This document shows positions 24,410 to 33,032 of a DNA stretch of 36,100 nucleotides, piece by piece. The position numbers were made by a program, and so were the translations under genes. Position 1 is the stretch's first letter. Each line of letters begins with the position of its first letter. Below the pieces are notes generated by a model, which saw only the letters and a program-made list of their open reading frames with translations, was not told where the DNA came from and did not search any database. The DNA comes from Chromobacterium vaccinii (GTDB lineage Bacteria; Pseudomonadota; Gammaproteobacteria; Burkholderiales; Chromobacteriaceae), in contig NZ_JZJL01000048.1 in assembly GCF_000971335.1 (NCBI RefSeq), positions 1 to 36,100 of the forward strand, written 5' to 3'.

Positions 24410-25009
24410 TCAGTGCGCGGGCTGGGTCAGCTTGAGCAGCAGCTGGAAGCGGTCTTCGACGCCGAACTTCTGGAAGATGGCGGTGAGGTGGGCCTTGACC
24501 GTGCGCTCGGTGATGTCCAGCTCGCGGGCGATCTCCTTGTTGGAGCGGCCCTGCTTGAGGATGGCGATCACCTCGGCCTCGCGGCTGGATACCCGATCGC
24601 GCCAGCCGGCCTGCTCGGGCGGCGGCACCAGCGCGCCGAAGCGCTGGCACAGCTGCAGCAGCAGGCTGCGGCCCAGCCAGGTGCCGCCGGCGGCGACGCT
24701 GGCGGCGATCTGGCGCAGTTCGTCGGCGGCGGCGTAGGCGTGGGCGTAGCCGGACACGCCCAGTTGCAGCCAGTGCATGCCTTCGGCGTCGTTGGGAGCG
24801 GAACTGAGCGCCACCACCCGGTAGTGGCGGCACAGCGTCGGCCAATCGGCGTCGCGTTGGCCGGCGTCCAGGCTGGCCAAGTCCAGCCACAAGACGGCGT
24901 CCCGCTCCTGCGGCGGCTCGGGCAGGCGCGTGCAGCGGCGCGCCTCGCCCAGCGCGTCTTGCCAGTAGCCGGCCAGCACCGAGCTGGCGGAGAACAGCAG
25001 GTGGACCAT
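24410..25009 (-). CDS. LuxR-type response regulator with a degenerate receiver domain
   Basis: This is a 199-residue protein. The C-terminal LuxR/FixJ HTH (about residues 138-195) is clear: VSSREAEVIAILKQGRSNKEIARELDITERTVKAHLTAIFQKFGVEDRFQL. The N-terminal 120 residues have receiver-like order. An Asp in LWLDLAS occupies the phospho-acceptor position, and ALSSAPN aligns with the Ser/Thr strand. The N-terminal acidic pair is missing (LLFSASSVLA), and the conserved Lys after GYxxK is not present (SGYAHAY). It may respond without phosphorylation. The ATG follows the lapC-like stop by a single base (TGACATG), so it is translationally coupled to the secretion genes. It may regulate the adhesin or a matrix; this is an inference. 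Confidence 0.82.
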   Translation of the reverse strand: MVHLLFSASSVLAGYWQDALGEARRCTRLPEPPQERDAVLWLDLASLDAGQRDADWPTLCRHYRVVALSSAPNDAEGMHWLQLGVSGYAHAYAAADELRQIAASVAAGGTWLGRSLLLQLCQRFGALVPPPEQAGWRDRVSSREAEVIAILKQGRSNKEIARELDITERTVKAHLTAIFQKFGVEDRFQLLLKLTQPAH

Positions 25010-25010
25010 G

Positions 25011-26420
25011 TCAGCGCTCCCGCAACGCTTCCGCCTTGGCGCGCAGCACCGGCTTCAGCAGATAGGACAGGATGCTCTTCTTGCCGGTCATGATGTCCAC
25101 CTGGGCCACCATGCCGGGGAAGATGGGCAGCTTTTCCTTGCCCAGCAGCGAGCCCTGGGTTTTCACCTTGACGATGTAGAAGGCGTTGCCCTTCTCGTCG
25201 GTGATGGTGTCGGCGCCGATCTCGGCCACGCTGCCCTCCATGCCGCCGTAGATGGTGAAGTCGTAGGCGGTGAAGCGCACCACGGCGCGCTGGCCGGGAT
25301 GGAGGAAGGCGATGTCGCGCGGGGTGATCCGGGTTTCCAGCAGCAGCGAGTCGTCCATCGGCACGATCTCGATGATGTCCTTGCCCGGCTGCACCACGCC
25401 GCCGATGGTGTTGATGAACAGCCGCTTGATCTCGCCGCGCACCGGGGAGCGCACTTCGGACAGTTTGACCTTGTCGGCCAGAGCCACGCTGCCGGCGGAC
25501 AGGCTGCTGGCCTTGGCCATGGTGTCCGACAGCTCGGCGCTGGCGGTGTTGCGCATCGCCAGTTCCACTTCCTGGATCTTGCGCTGCGCCTCGCCGATGG
25601 CCGCCTGGATCTTGGGCATCTGGGCGGCGGCTTGGTCGCGTTCGCCGCGGAAGCGGGCGACGTCGCGCTCAAGGCGCAGCAGGTCGACGTCGGATACCGC
25701 GCCCGACTCCTTCAGCGGCCGGGTCACGGTGAGCTCCCTCATCGTCAGATCGTAGCTGGACAAGGCCTGGGTGTAGCGGGCGCGTACCTCGTTCAGCTCC
25801 TGGTTGCGTTGCGCCAGCTGCTGGCGAGCGATGCCGACGCTGGCGTTCAGCTCCATCTGCTTGGAGTTGTACAGCTCCAGTTCCTGCTTGGCGATGTCGG
25901 GCGCCAGTTGCAGCACCTTGGGCGGCAGTTCGAACGGCGTGCCGCCCGCCAGCGCCTTCAGCCGCGCGGTCTTGGCCTGCAAGGCCAGGTACTGCGCCTG
26001 GTTTTCCTCCAGCGAGGAGACGAAGCGGGTGTTGTCCACCTTGAGCAGCAGCTGGCCCTTCTGGACCACCTGGCCTTCCTTGACCAGGATCTGCGACACC
26101 ACGCCGCCGTCCAGGCTCTGCAGGTGCTGGTTCTGGTTGGAAGGGATCACCTTGCCCTCGCCGCGCGACACCTCATCCACCTTGGCGAAGCCCGCCCACA
26201 GGAAGGCGACGATGAACACGCCCAGCATGCTCCAGACGAAGATGCGCGGGCGGCCCGGGTTCTGCTGCAGGATCGCCCAGTCGGCGTCGGCGGCGAAATC
26301 GTTGCGATCGGCCAGATCGCGGGCGGAGGCCCAATCCATCAGCTTGTCCCAGTACGGGCCGCTGCGCTCCTGACCGCGCTCCACCAAACCGTTTACCCGT
26401 TGTTTCCAGTTCGTTTCCAT
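25011..26420 (-). CDS. lapC: Type I secretion periplasmic adaptor (HlyD family, LapC-like)
   Basis: This is a 469-residue membrane-fusion protein that links the inner-membrane ABC transporter to the TolC-type outer channel. It has a cytoplasmic N-terminus of about 58 residues and one membrane helix at about 60-79 (FVWSMLGVFIVAFLWAGF). The barrel/lipoyl half-motif is GKVIPSNQNQHLQSLDGGVVSQILVKEGQVVQKGQLLL. A long coiled-coil hairpin spans about 120-310. The C-terminal half is RSPVRGEIKRLFINTIGGVVQPGKDIIEIVP and a beta-barrel. LQSLDGG and VVQPG are classic HlyD-family features. Its start is one base after the stop of the transporter gene (TGAGATG). Confidence 0.92.
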   Translation of the reverse strand: METNWKQRVNGLVERGQERSGPYWDKLMDWASARDLADRNDFAADADWAILQQNPGRPRIFVWSMLGVFIVAFLWAGFAKVDEVSRGEGKVIPSNQNQHLQSLDGGVVSQILVKEGQVVQKGQLLLKVDNTRFVSSLEENQAQYLALQAKTARLKALAGGTPFELPPKVLQLAPDIAKQELELYNSKQMELNASVGIARQQLAQRNQELNEVRARYTQALSSYDLTMRELTVTRPLKESGAVSDVDLLRLERDVARFRGERDQAAAQMPKIQAAIGEAQRKIQEVELAMRNTASAELSDTMAKASSLSAGSVALADKVKLSEVRSPVRGEIKRLFINTIGGVVQPGKDIIEIVPMDDSLLLETRITPRDIAFLHPGQRAVVRFTAYDFTIYGGMEGSVAEIGADTITDEKGNAFYIVKVKTQGSLLGKEKLPIFPGMVAQVDIMTGKKSILSYLLKPVLRAKAEALRER

Positions 26421-26421
26421 C

Positions 26422-28590
26422 TCAGACGCCCGCCTTTCCGATCTTGCCTTGTTGCAGCGCCTCGATCACTTGTTGCTTGGGACCATCGGCGACGATGGCG
26501 CCGTGGTCGACCACGATCAGCCGGTCCACCAGGTCCAGCAGCGTGTTGTGGTGGGTGACCAGCAGCATGGTCTTGCCGGACGACACCCGCGCCAGCGTCT
26601 GGCGGATCTGGCCTTCGCTGCTGTGGTCCATATTGCTGGTCGGCTCGTCCAAGAGCAGGATGGGCGGCGAGTTCAGCAGCGCGCGGGCGATGGTCACCGC
26701 CTTGCGCTGGCCGCCGGACAGCGATTCGCCGCGCTCGCTGATCAGCATGTCGAAGCCCTGCGGATGACTGTTGATGAACTCGGTCAGCCCCGCTTGCTCG
26801 GCGGCGGCGGCGATGCTGGCATCGAAGGCGTGTGGCGAGCCCATGGAGATGTTCTGCCGCATGGTGCCGTAGAACAGCACCGGGTCCTGCGGCACGTAGC
26901 CGATCTGGCGGCGCAGCTCGGCCGGGTCGATCTGCTTGATGTCCATGCCGTCGATATGGATCGCGCCTTCGGTCGGCTGGTACAGGCCCAGTATCATCTT
27001 CTGGATGGTGGTCTTGCCAGAACCGACTCGGCCGATGATGGCGACGCGCTCGCCGGCGCGGATCTTGAATGACACCTCGCGCAGCGCCACCATCGGGTTG
27101 TTCGGGTAGTTGAACGATACGTTGCGGAACTCGATCTCGCCCTTGAAGCTGGTGCGATGGAAGAAGGCGGCGTCCTTCTCGCGCTCCACCGGCATTTTCA
27201 TGAAGCCGTCCAGCGAGGCCAGCGAGGTCTTGGCGTTGTGGTACTGAGTCAGCAGGCTAACCACCTGGCTTAGCGGCGCCATCGCACGACTGGACAGCAT
27301 CACCGCGGCGATCACGCCGCCCATGGACACGTTGCCGGCCATGATCTCGTACACGCCCAGCACCAGCATGGAGACGGACAGCAGCTGCTGGATGAAGCCG
27401 GAAAAATTCATTGTGGAGGCGGCCAGGATCTTCAGCCGCGAACCGACCTGAGCCAGAAACAGCGTGGCCTGTTCCCATTTGCCCTGCAGCACGCCCTCGG
27501 CCGCCAGCACCTTGACCGTCTCCAGCCCGGACAGGCTTTCCACCAGATAGGCGTTGCGCTGCGAGGCGGCGCGCAGCGTGGTCTCCACCAGCGCCTGCAT
27601 CTTCTCCTGCACCAGCAGCGCGAACAGCAGCATGAAGAAGATGGCCAGCACCATGGGCACCGCCATCAGCGGCGAAATCCACATGATGGCTACCAGGAAA
27701 ATCAGCACGAAGGGCACGTCGATCAACGCGGTGATCGATGCCGAAGCGATGAAGTCGCGCACCGTCTCGAACGCGCGCAGATTGGCGGCGAAGGCGCCGA
27801 CCGAGGCCGGCCGCGCTTCCATCCGTATGCCCAGCACCCGTTCCATGATCAGCGCCGACAACGCGACGTCCACTCGTTTGCTGGCCAGGTCTATCAGGTA
27901 GCCGCGGGTCAGCTTGAGCAGGAAGTCGAATACCAGCACCAGCGCGGCGCCTATCGCCAGCACCCACAGGGTTTCCAGCGCCATATTGGGCACCACGCGG
28001 TCGTAGACCGCCATCGACACGATCGGTATCACCAGCGCGAACACATTGATCAGGAAAGCCGCCAGCAGCGCGTCGCGGTACAGCGACCGGCTGCCGTAGA
28101 TGGTGCGCCAGAACCAGTGGCGCGAGCGGATGTCGGCTAGTTCCGGCGCCCGCTTCTCGTACTGGAAGCGCGGCTTCACCAGGATGGCGATGCCTTCGAA
28201 ACTGTGCTGCAGGTCTTCCAGCGGAATTTCGACGACGGCGTCCGGCAGCTCGGACATGCTGACGAAGGCGACGCCGTCGCGGATCTCGCGCAGGATACCG
28301 GCGGTATTGTTTTCCAGCAGCAGCACTGCCGGCAGCAACTGCTGGCGCAGGCTGGACAAGGGTTGCCGCACCACGCGGGTGGACAGGCCGATGCGGCGCG
28401 CCGAGCGGGCGAACATGGAGGGCGACAGCCGGTTGTTCACCAGCGGAATGCCGGCTACCAGCGATTCGCGGGTGGCGGTGATGCCGTAGCCGCGGGCCAG
28501 CGAGAACAGGCAGTCAAGCAGGGGGTCGAGATGGGTCGCCTGTTCGCTTAGCGGCAGCGTGGTTTCAGGATTGGATATTTCGGAAGCCAT
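26422..28590 (-). CDS. lapB: Type I secretion ABC transporter, permease/ATPase (LapB-like)
   Basis: This is a 722-residue inner-membrane exporter. Residues 15-140 form a C39-peptidase-like domain (DPLLDCLFSLARGYGITATRESL). The position of the catalytic Cys-Gln pair of true C39 proteases is not recognisable, which matches the non-cleaving CLD domains of adhesin and RTX exporters. Six membrane helices follow (about 170-450). The nucleotide-binding domain has Walker A GRVGSGKTT near 520, the Q-loop in YVPQDP, signature LSGGQRK, Walker B ILLLDEPTSNMD, and switch His in VTHHN. The fold and length match LapB/LssB exporters of giant adhesins. It is the first gene of a coupled lapB-lapC-luxR unit. 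Confidence 0.93.
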   Translation of the reverse strand: MASEISNPETTLPLSEQATHLDPLLDCLFSLARGYGITATRESLVAGIPLVNNRLSPSMFARSARRIGLSTRVVRQPLSSLRQQLLPAVLLLENNTAGILREIRDGVAFVSMSELPDAVVEIPLEDLQHSFEGIAILVKPRFQYEKRAPELADIRSRHWFWRTIYGSRSLYRDALLAAFLINVFALVIPIVSMAVYDRVVPNMALETLWVLAIGAALVLVFDFLLKLTRGYLIDLASKRVDVALSALIMERVLGIRMEARPASVGAFAANLRAFETVRDFIASASITALIDVPFVLIFLVAIMWISPLMAVPMVLAIFFMLLFALLVQEKMQALVETTLRAASQRNAYLVESLSGLETVKVLAAEGVLQGKWEQATLFLAQVGSRLKILAASTMNFSGFIQQLLSVSMLVLGVYEIMAGNVSMGGVIAAVMLSSRAMAPLSQVVSLLTQYHNAKTSLASLDGFMKMPVEREKDAAFFHRTSFKGEIEFRNVSFNYPNNPMVALREVSFKIRAGERVAIIGRVGSGKTTIQKMILGLYQPTEGAIHIDGMDIKQIDPAELRRQIGYVPQDPVLFYGTMRQNISMGSPHAFDASIAAAAEQAGLTEFINSHPQGFDMLISERGESLSGGQRKAVTIARALLNSPPILLLDEPTSNMDHSSEGQIRQTLARVSSGKTMLLVTHHNTLLDLVDRLIVVDHGAIVADGPKQQVIEALQQGKIGKAGV

Positions 28591-28749
28591 GCTTCCACTC
28601 CCATGGAGATAGCCGGCAATGGCGCCGGATAAACGATTGGAAACGATCGGCGCGGCAGGCCGCGCGGCCGCGCCGCCATGACGTTGAAGTGGCCGCGCCC
28701 AGGCATCCCGAGGCTAGCAGGCCCATGTCAAGACGTGCCGCCGGAATGG

Positions 28750-28775
28750 CCAAAAGACCCGCCTGGCGGGTCTTG
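28750..28775 (-). terminator. Rho-independent terminator of the TolC-like gene
   Basis: AAGACCCGCC and GGCGGGTCTT form a 9- to 10-bp stem with a minimal loop at 28753-28774. Read on the minus strand it is followed by TTGGCC. It lies about 20 bases beyond the stop at 28797. It separates the channel gene from the lapB promoter region. Confidence 0.7.
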
Positions 28776-28796
28776 TCGGCTCCGGACAGCCAGGCC

Positions 28797-30284
28797 TCAA
28801 TGTTTCGCGGCCTTGCCGGACTTCTTGACCGGCGAGGCGGCGGGTACATCCGCCATCGTGCTGGAGACATAGGGGTGGATGGGGATGCCGGCGGTGCTGA
28901 ACGGTTTGGGCGGCGTGTAGGCGGTGCTGCAGGTGTCGTGTTGTTGGTCGTCGGCGTCGGATTCGAAACTCTGTTGCTCGATCGGCTTCAACTGCAGGCT
29001 GGGCAGCAGCAGGCCGGAAGCCGCCAGCACGCGGGCCTGGGCCAGCTTGTCGTCGTATTCGGCGTTGGCCAGCGCGCGTTTGGAGTCGTAAAGCTCGTTT
29101 TCGCTGTCCAGCACGTCCAACAAGGTGCGCTGGCCGATATCGAATTGTTTCAGGTAGGCGTCGCGCGCCTTCTCGGTGGACAGCGCGTGTTGGCGCAGGT
29201 AGCCCATTTGCTCGCCCAGCTTGTGCACGTCGTTGCTGGCGATGCGCACCGTCTGCTGCAAGTCGCGGCAGGTCTTGTCGCGAAGGTCGAGCGCGGAGTT
29301 GTAGCGCTCGGCGGCCACACCCAGCCGCGCCTTGTCTGCGCCGCCGCGGAACAGATTGATGTTGAACACTAGTTCGATGGCCTGCTTGTCGTGGCGGCCG
29401 TAGATGCTGTTGAGGTTGTCGGTCTTCTCGGCGTGGGCGCGCAGGTCCAGGGTTGGCGAGAAGGCGCCGCGCTTGGTTTTCAAGTCGCTCTGCGCGGATT
29501 GGACATTCGCGAGCGTGGACAGATAGGCAGGACTGCTGCGCACCGCGGTGACCAGAATATCCTGATCGCGCGGCAGCTTGTCTTGCAGCGAGGGGACCGG
29601 GGCCAGGTCGGTGGGCGGCTCCTCGCCGATCAGACGGGAATAGCGGGCGGAAACATCATGCAGGTTGGAGTTCTCGTTGATCATATTGGTTTCGGACAGC
29701 GCGAGGCGGCCGGCCGCCTGTTCCAGGTCCACGCGGCGGCCGACGCCAGCTTTCACCTTTTGTTCAATTTGATCGTAAATGCCTTTATGGACGCCATAGC
29801 TTTCCTTGGCGTAATCCAGCAACTGGCGGTAGCGCAGCACGTCCAGATAGGCGCGGGTGGCCTCCAGGCCCTGTTGCTCGGAAGCGTCGACGAAGTCGTA
29901 ATACTTGCCGCGCTTGCTGAATTCCAGCTGCTTGACCGTGTTCATGGTCTGGAAGCCCTGGAACAGATTTTGGGTGAGGTCGGCGGACCAGCCTTTGCGG
30001 TTGAAATCGCTGGTGATCTCCGGGCCATAGTTGATGAGGGGTTCCTTGTTGTCCTCGCGGGCATAGGTGTAGGCAACGTCCACGGTTGGCAGGTAGCCGG
30101 CGCGGCCGATGCCGGTTTCCTCGGCCGCTGAGCGGAATTCATGGAAGCGGAAGCGGACTTCCGGGTTGTTGGCGATGGTTTTTTCCACGACTTCGCGCAG
30201 GTCAGTTGCTTGCGCCCATGAAGCCGACAAGCTGAGCAAAGCCGCCATGGTCAGGCGCACACTTCTTTTTTGTAAGCATTTCAT
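28797..30284 (-). CDS. TolC-family outer-membrane channel of type I secretion (LapE-like)
   Basis: This is a 495-residue outer-membrane efflux protein with signal peptide MKCLQKRSVRLTMAALLSLSASWAQA. It shows the two repeated halves of the OEP family: LREVVEKTIANNPEVRFRFHEFRSA and YTYAREDNK near the first strand, NLFQGFQT, then SSPAYLSTLANVQSAQSDLKTKRGAFSPTLDL and FNINLFRGGADKARL. RTLLDVLDSENELYDSKRALANAEYD is the typical helical end. A Lys/Ser/Pro-rich tail of about 60 residues follows. ATG 30284 has GGAGA about nine bases upstream; the open frame to 30332 lacks a ribosome site. It is divergent from lapG, and supplies the outer channel for the LapB/LapC machine. Confidence 0.92.
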   Translation of the reverse strand: MKCLQKRSVRLTMAALLSLSASWAQATDLREVVEKTIANNPEVRFRFHEFRSAAEETGIGRAGYLPTVDVAYTYAREDNKEPLINYGPEITSDFNRKGWSADLTQNLFQGFQTMNTVKQLEFSKRGKYYDFVDASEQQGLEATRAYLDVLRYRQLLDYAKESYGVHKGIYDQIEQKVKAGVGRRVDLEQAAGRLALSETNMINENSNLHDVSARYSRLIGEEPPTDLAPVPSLQDKLPRDQDILVTAVRSSPAYLSTLANVQSAQSDLKTKRGAFSPTLDLRAHAEKTDNLNSIYGRHDKQAIELVFNINLFRGGADKARLGVAAERYNSALDLRDKTCRDLQQTVRIASNDVHKLGEQMGYLRQHALSTEKARDAYLKQFDIGQRTLLDVLDSENELYDSKRALANAEYDDKLAQARVLAASGLLLPSLQLKPIEQQSFESDADDQQHDTCSTAYTPPKPFSTAGIPIHPYVSSTMADVPAASPVKKSGKAAKH

Positions 30285-30434
30285 GGTCAATGATCTCCGG
30301 GAGCAAGGGGCTGATATTGTTAAATGTTTCAATATTTAGGTTAAATACATAGTTAAAAATGTCAAGTGAGTATTTCCACCGAGGCGAGTATCACTTTTCA
30401 ATCTGCTACAGTGGCCATCATCAGTCGGCGTGGA
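30285..30434. promoter_or_regulatory. AT-rich divergent promoter region between the TolC-like gene and lapG
   Basis: These 150 bases are strikingly AT-rich between 30305 and 30365 (for example TTAAATGTTTCAATATTTAG and a following TTAAATACATAGTTAAAA) within a GC-rich genome. Repeated TTAAA(T) elements could be promoter -10/UP elements or sites for a nucleoid protein or regulator. The proteins on both sides belong to the same adhesin system. Confidence 0.5.
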
Positions 30435-31109
30435 ATGAACATGAAGCTTGTCCTGCTTGTTTTCAGGCGGCGCCTGCGGCATTGGCTGCTGCCTGCCATG
30501 CTGTTGCTGGTGGGCTGGTGCGTGGTGGCCGCCAGCCTGCCGGCGGAGCGCGCCGCCGCGCGTTACGGACCGCGCGCCGTGGCGCTGTACCGCGAATGGA
30601 ATCTGCTGCTGGGCAGGCTGCAGGGAATAGAAGAGCGGCAGAAGCTTTCGGAGGTTAACCAGTTTTTCAACCGGCGCATCCTGTACCGCGAGGACATAGA
30701 CAACTGGGGCGTAGAGGACTACTGGGCGACGCCGTTGGAGATGTTCGGCAAGGGGGCGGGCGACTGCGAGGACTTCAGCATTGGAAAGTACATTTCCTTG
30801 CTGGTATTGGGCGTGTCGCCTGACAAGCTGCGTCTTATTTACGTCAAGGCGAGGATAGGCGGGCCGGGAAGCACGATCAGCCAGGCGCACATGGTGCTGG
30901 CCTACTACCCTGCTCCGAGCGCGGAGCCGCTGATTCTGGACAGCCTGGTGACATCCATCGAGCCGGCCTCGCAACGGCCGGATCTGGTGCCGGTGTTCAG
31001 TTTCAATGCCCAGGGCCTGTGGGTGGGCAATCGCAGCAGCGATGTGTCCAAGCTGACCCGCTGGCGGCAGGTGATGGACAAGATGAAAAACGAAGGCTTC
31101 ACTTTCTGA
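30435..31109 (+). CDS. lapG: LapG-like periplasmic cysteine protease (transglutaminase-like)
   Basis: This is a 224-residue protein with a single N-terminal membrane or signal helix (LLPAMLLLVGWCVVAASLPA), placing the domain in the periplasm. The bacterial transglutaminase-like cysteine protease core has the catalytic triad Cys-111 in GAGDCEDFSIGKY, His-142 in SQAHMVLAYY, and Asp-159 in LILDS. The upstream DYWATPLEMF is also typical of LapG. In Pseudomonas, LapG cuts the N-terminus of the LapA adhesin to release it. Starts at 30435 and 30441 are both possible; TGGA suits the latter slightly better. It is followed 21 bases later by the lapD-like gene. Confidence 0.92.
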   Translation: MNMKLVLLVFRRRLRHWLLPAMLLLVGWCVVAASLPAERAAARYGPRAVALYREWNLLLGRLQGIEERQKLSEVNQFFNRRILYREDIDNWGVEDYWATPLEMFGKGAGDCEDFSIGKYISLLVLGVSPDKLRLIYVKARIGGPGSTISQAHMVLAYYPAPSAEPLILDSLVTSIEPASQRPDLVPVFSFNAQGLWVGNRSSDVSKLTRWRQVMDKMKNEGFTF

Positions 31110-31130
31110 TCCGATGAGATGGGCGGCGCG

Positions 31131-33032
31131 ATGAAAAACCTTTCCCTGATCCAGCGTCTTTGGCTGTTGTTGGTGCTGCTGGTATTCCTGTCGCTGACGG
31201 GCGCTTTGCTGGCCGATTTATACAATGCCCGCCGTTATTTGGAACAGCAACTGACCAGCCAGAATGCCAATACCGCCAATTCGCTGGCGCTGATGATTAC
31301 CCAGCGCCAGGCGGACAAGGCGATGGCCGAAACCCTGATAAACGCGACTTTCGACCAGGGGTACTTTCACCACATCAGCTGGCGCGGCGCGGACGGCAAG
31401 GTGCTGGTGGACCGCGTGAACCAGACGGTGTTTCCTGCCGCGCCGGAATGGTTCCGGGCGCTGTTGCCCTTGTCGCCGCAACCGGGAGCCGCGCTGGTGA
31501 CCGCTGGCTGGCTGCAGGCCGGCGAGGTTCGAGTGGAGACCGCGCTGAGCTATGCCTACGAGTCGCTCTGGCTGGGCACGCTGCAAACCATGATGTGGCT
31601 GCTGGGCGTCGGCCTGCTGGCCGGGCTGCTGGGCTCCATCGATATCTTCAAGCTGCGACGCGACCTGCAGCGGGTGGTGAACCAGGCGCGCGCGATCAGC
31701 GAGCGCCGTTTCCAGAGCATGACCGAACCCAAGGTGCCGGAACTGGCGCGGGTGGTGCGGGCGATGAATCAGATGGTGGCGGGGCTGCAAGCCTATCTGC
31801 AGGAGCAGTCGGGCGAAATGGAGCTGCTGCGCCGCGAACGATTGACCGATCCGGTGACCGGGCTGGCCAATCGCGAGGCGTTGGAGCAGGCGGTGTCCAG
31901 CGCCCTGGCGGACGAGGAGGACTTACGGGGGTGCCTGCTGTTGCTGCGCTTGTCGGGGCTGGCCGAGTTGAACCAGCGTCTGGGCGGCGAGCGCGCCGAT
32001 GCCTTGCTCAAGCGGCTGGCCGAGGATCTTGAAGACCTGGCCGCGAAGCGCATGGGCTGGATGGCGGCGCGGTTGCGCGGCGCCGATTTCGCCGTGTTCT
32101 GCCCGGAATTGGAAGCGGAAGGCGCCAGACAGCTGGCGGCGACGCTGTGCGATCAACTAGCCCTATACCAAAGAATGGGTTTGTGCGACCAGGAGGGCGT
32201 AGGCCATATCGGCGTGTGCGGCGTTGAGCGCGGCGACACGCTGACCAGCCTGCTGGCGCGCGCCAGCCAGGCCTTGGCCCAGGCCGAGGCGGCCGGAGAC
32301 AACCAGTGGCGGCGGGACGAGGGCGGCGGTCCGGATGTGGGCAGCGAGTGGGACTGGCGGGAACTGATCGAAGACAGCTGCCGCCAGCGCCGCCTGAGCC
32401 TGCGCTGGTTTCCGGTGCGGGATGCGCAGCGCGCGCCGTTGTGGCAGGAGGGCATGTTGTATCTCCCCGCGCGCGACGCTTTGCCTGAGGTCAACGCGCT
32501 GCGGCTGGTGTCGAACAGCCTGCGGCAAGGGCTGACCCATCTGATCGATCTGGAGGCGCTGAGGCTGGCGCTGGCCGATGCGCCGGCAGGGTTGGTGGCA
32601 GTCAATATTTCTCCGGCGTCGTTGGCGGCCAAGGGCTTTCGCAGCCGGGTGCTGGATGCCCTGCGCGGTAGCCGGACGACGGTGTCGTTCGAGTTCGATG
32701 AAACCGGGCTGGAGGAATACTGGGATGCCTTTCTGGACTTCGGCGAGGCGATGAAGAACGCCGGGCATAGGCTGGCGGTGGAGATTCGCGGTCACAGGCT
32801 GGAGCTGGTGGCGCGGCTAAACCAGGCCGGCATCGACTACTTGGTGCTGGATGGCGCGCTGACGTTAGGCATTCATCGGGACCAGGGACGGCAGGTGCTG
32901 GTGAAGGGCGTGCAGCGTATGACGTCGTTGATGGGCGCCAAGCTGGTGGCCAAGGGCGTGGCCAGCGAGGATGATGCCAGGCAGCTGCTTGAGCTGCGCG
33001 TCGATGGCCTGACGGGCCCGGCCATCCGCTGA
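31131..33032 (+). CDS. lapD: LapD-like c-di-GMP receptor (degenerate GGDEF/EAL)
   Basis: This is a 633-residue inner-membrane receptor. A first helix at 9-29 and second at about 151-171 bracket a LapD/MoxY-type periplasmic domain (ATFDQGYFHHISWRGADGKVL). A HAMP-like segment follows (FKLRRDLQRVVNQARAISERRF). The GGDEF domain has lost its motif (GADFA near 317), so no cyclase activity is expected. The EAL-like domain also lacks an EAL signature (LSLRWFPVRD), yet keeps the FEFDETGLEEYWDAF and LDGALTLGIHRD parts of the fold. By analogy with LapD, c-di-GMP binding to the EAL domain would make the periplasmic domain sequester LapG. ATG 31131 is chosen; 31119 is possible. Confidence 0.92.
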   Translation: MKNLSLIQRLWLLLVLLVFLSLTGALLADLYNARRYLEQQLTSQNANTANSLALMITQRQADKAMAETLINATFDQGYFHHISWRGADGKVLVDRVNQTVFPAAPEWFRALLPLSPQPGAALVTAGWLQAGEVRVETALSYAYESLWLGTLQTMMWLLGVGLLAGLLGSIDIFKLRRDLQRVVNQARAISERRFQSMTEPKVPELARVVRAMNQMVAGLQAYLQEQSGEMELLRRERLTDPVTGLANREALEQAVSSALADEEDLRGCLLLLRLSGLAELNQRLGGERADALLKRLAEDLEDLAAKRMGWMAARLRGADFAVFCPELEAEGARQLAATLCDQLALYQRMGLCDQEGVGHIGVCGVERGDTLTSLLARASQALAQAEAAGDNQWRRDEGGGPDVGSEWDWRELIEDSCRQRRLSLRWFPVRDAQRAPLWQEGMLYLPARDALPEVNALRLVSNSLRQGLTHLIDLEALRLALADAPAGLVAVNISPASLAAKGFRSRVLDALRGSRTTVSFEFDETGLEEYWDAFLDFGEAMKNAGHRLAVEIRGHRLELVARLNQAGIDYLVLDGALTLGIHRDQGRQVLVKGVQRMTSLMGAKLVAKGVASEDDARQLLELRVDGLTGPAIR

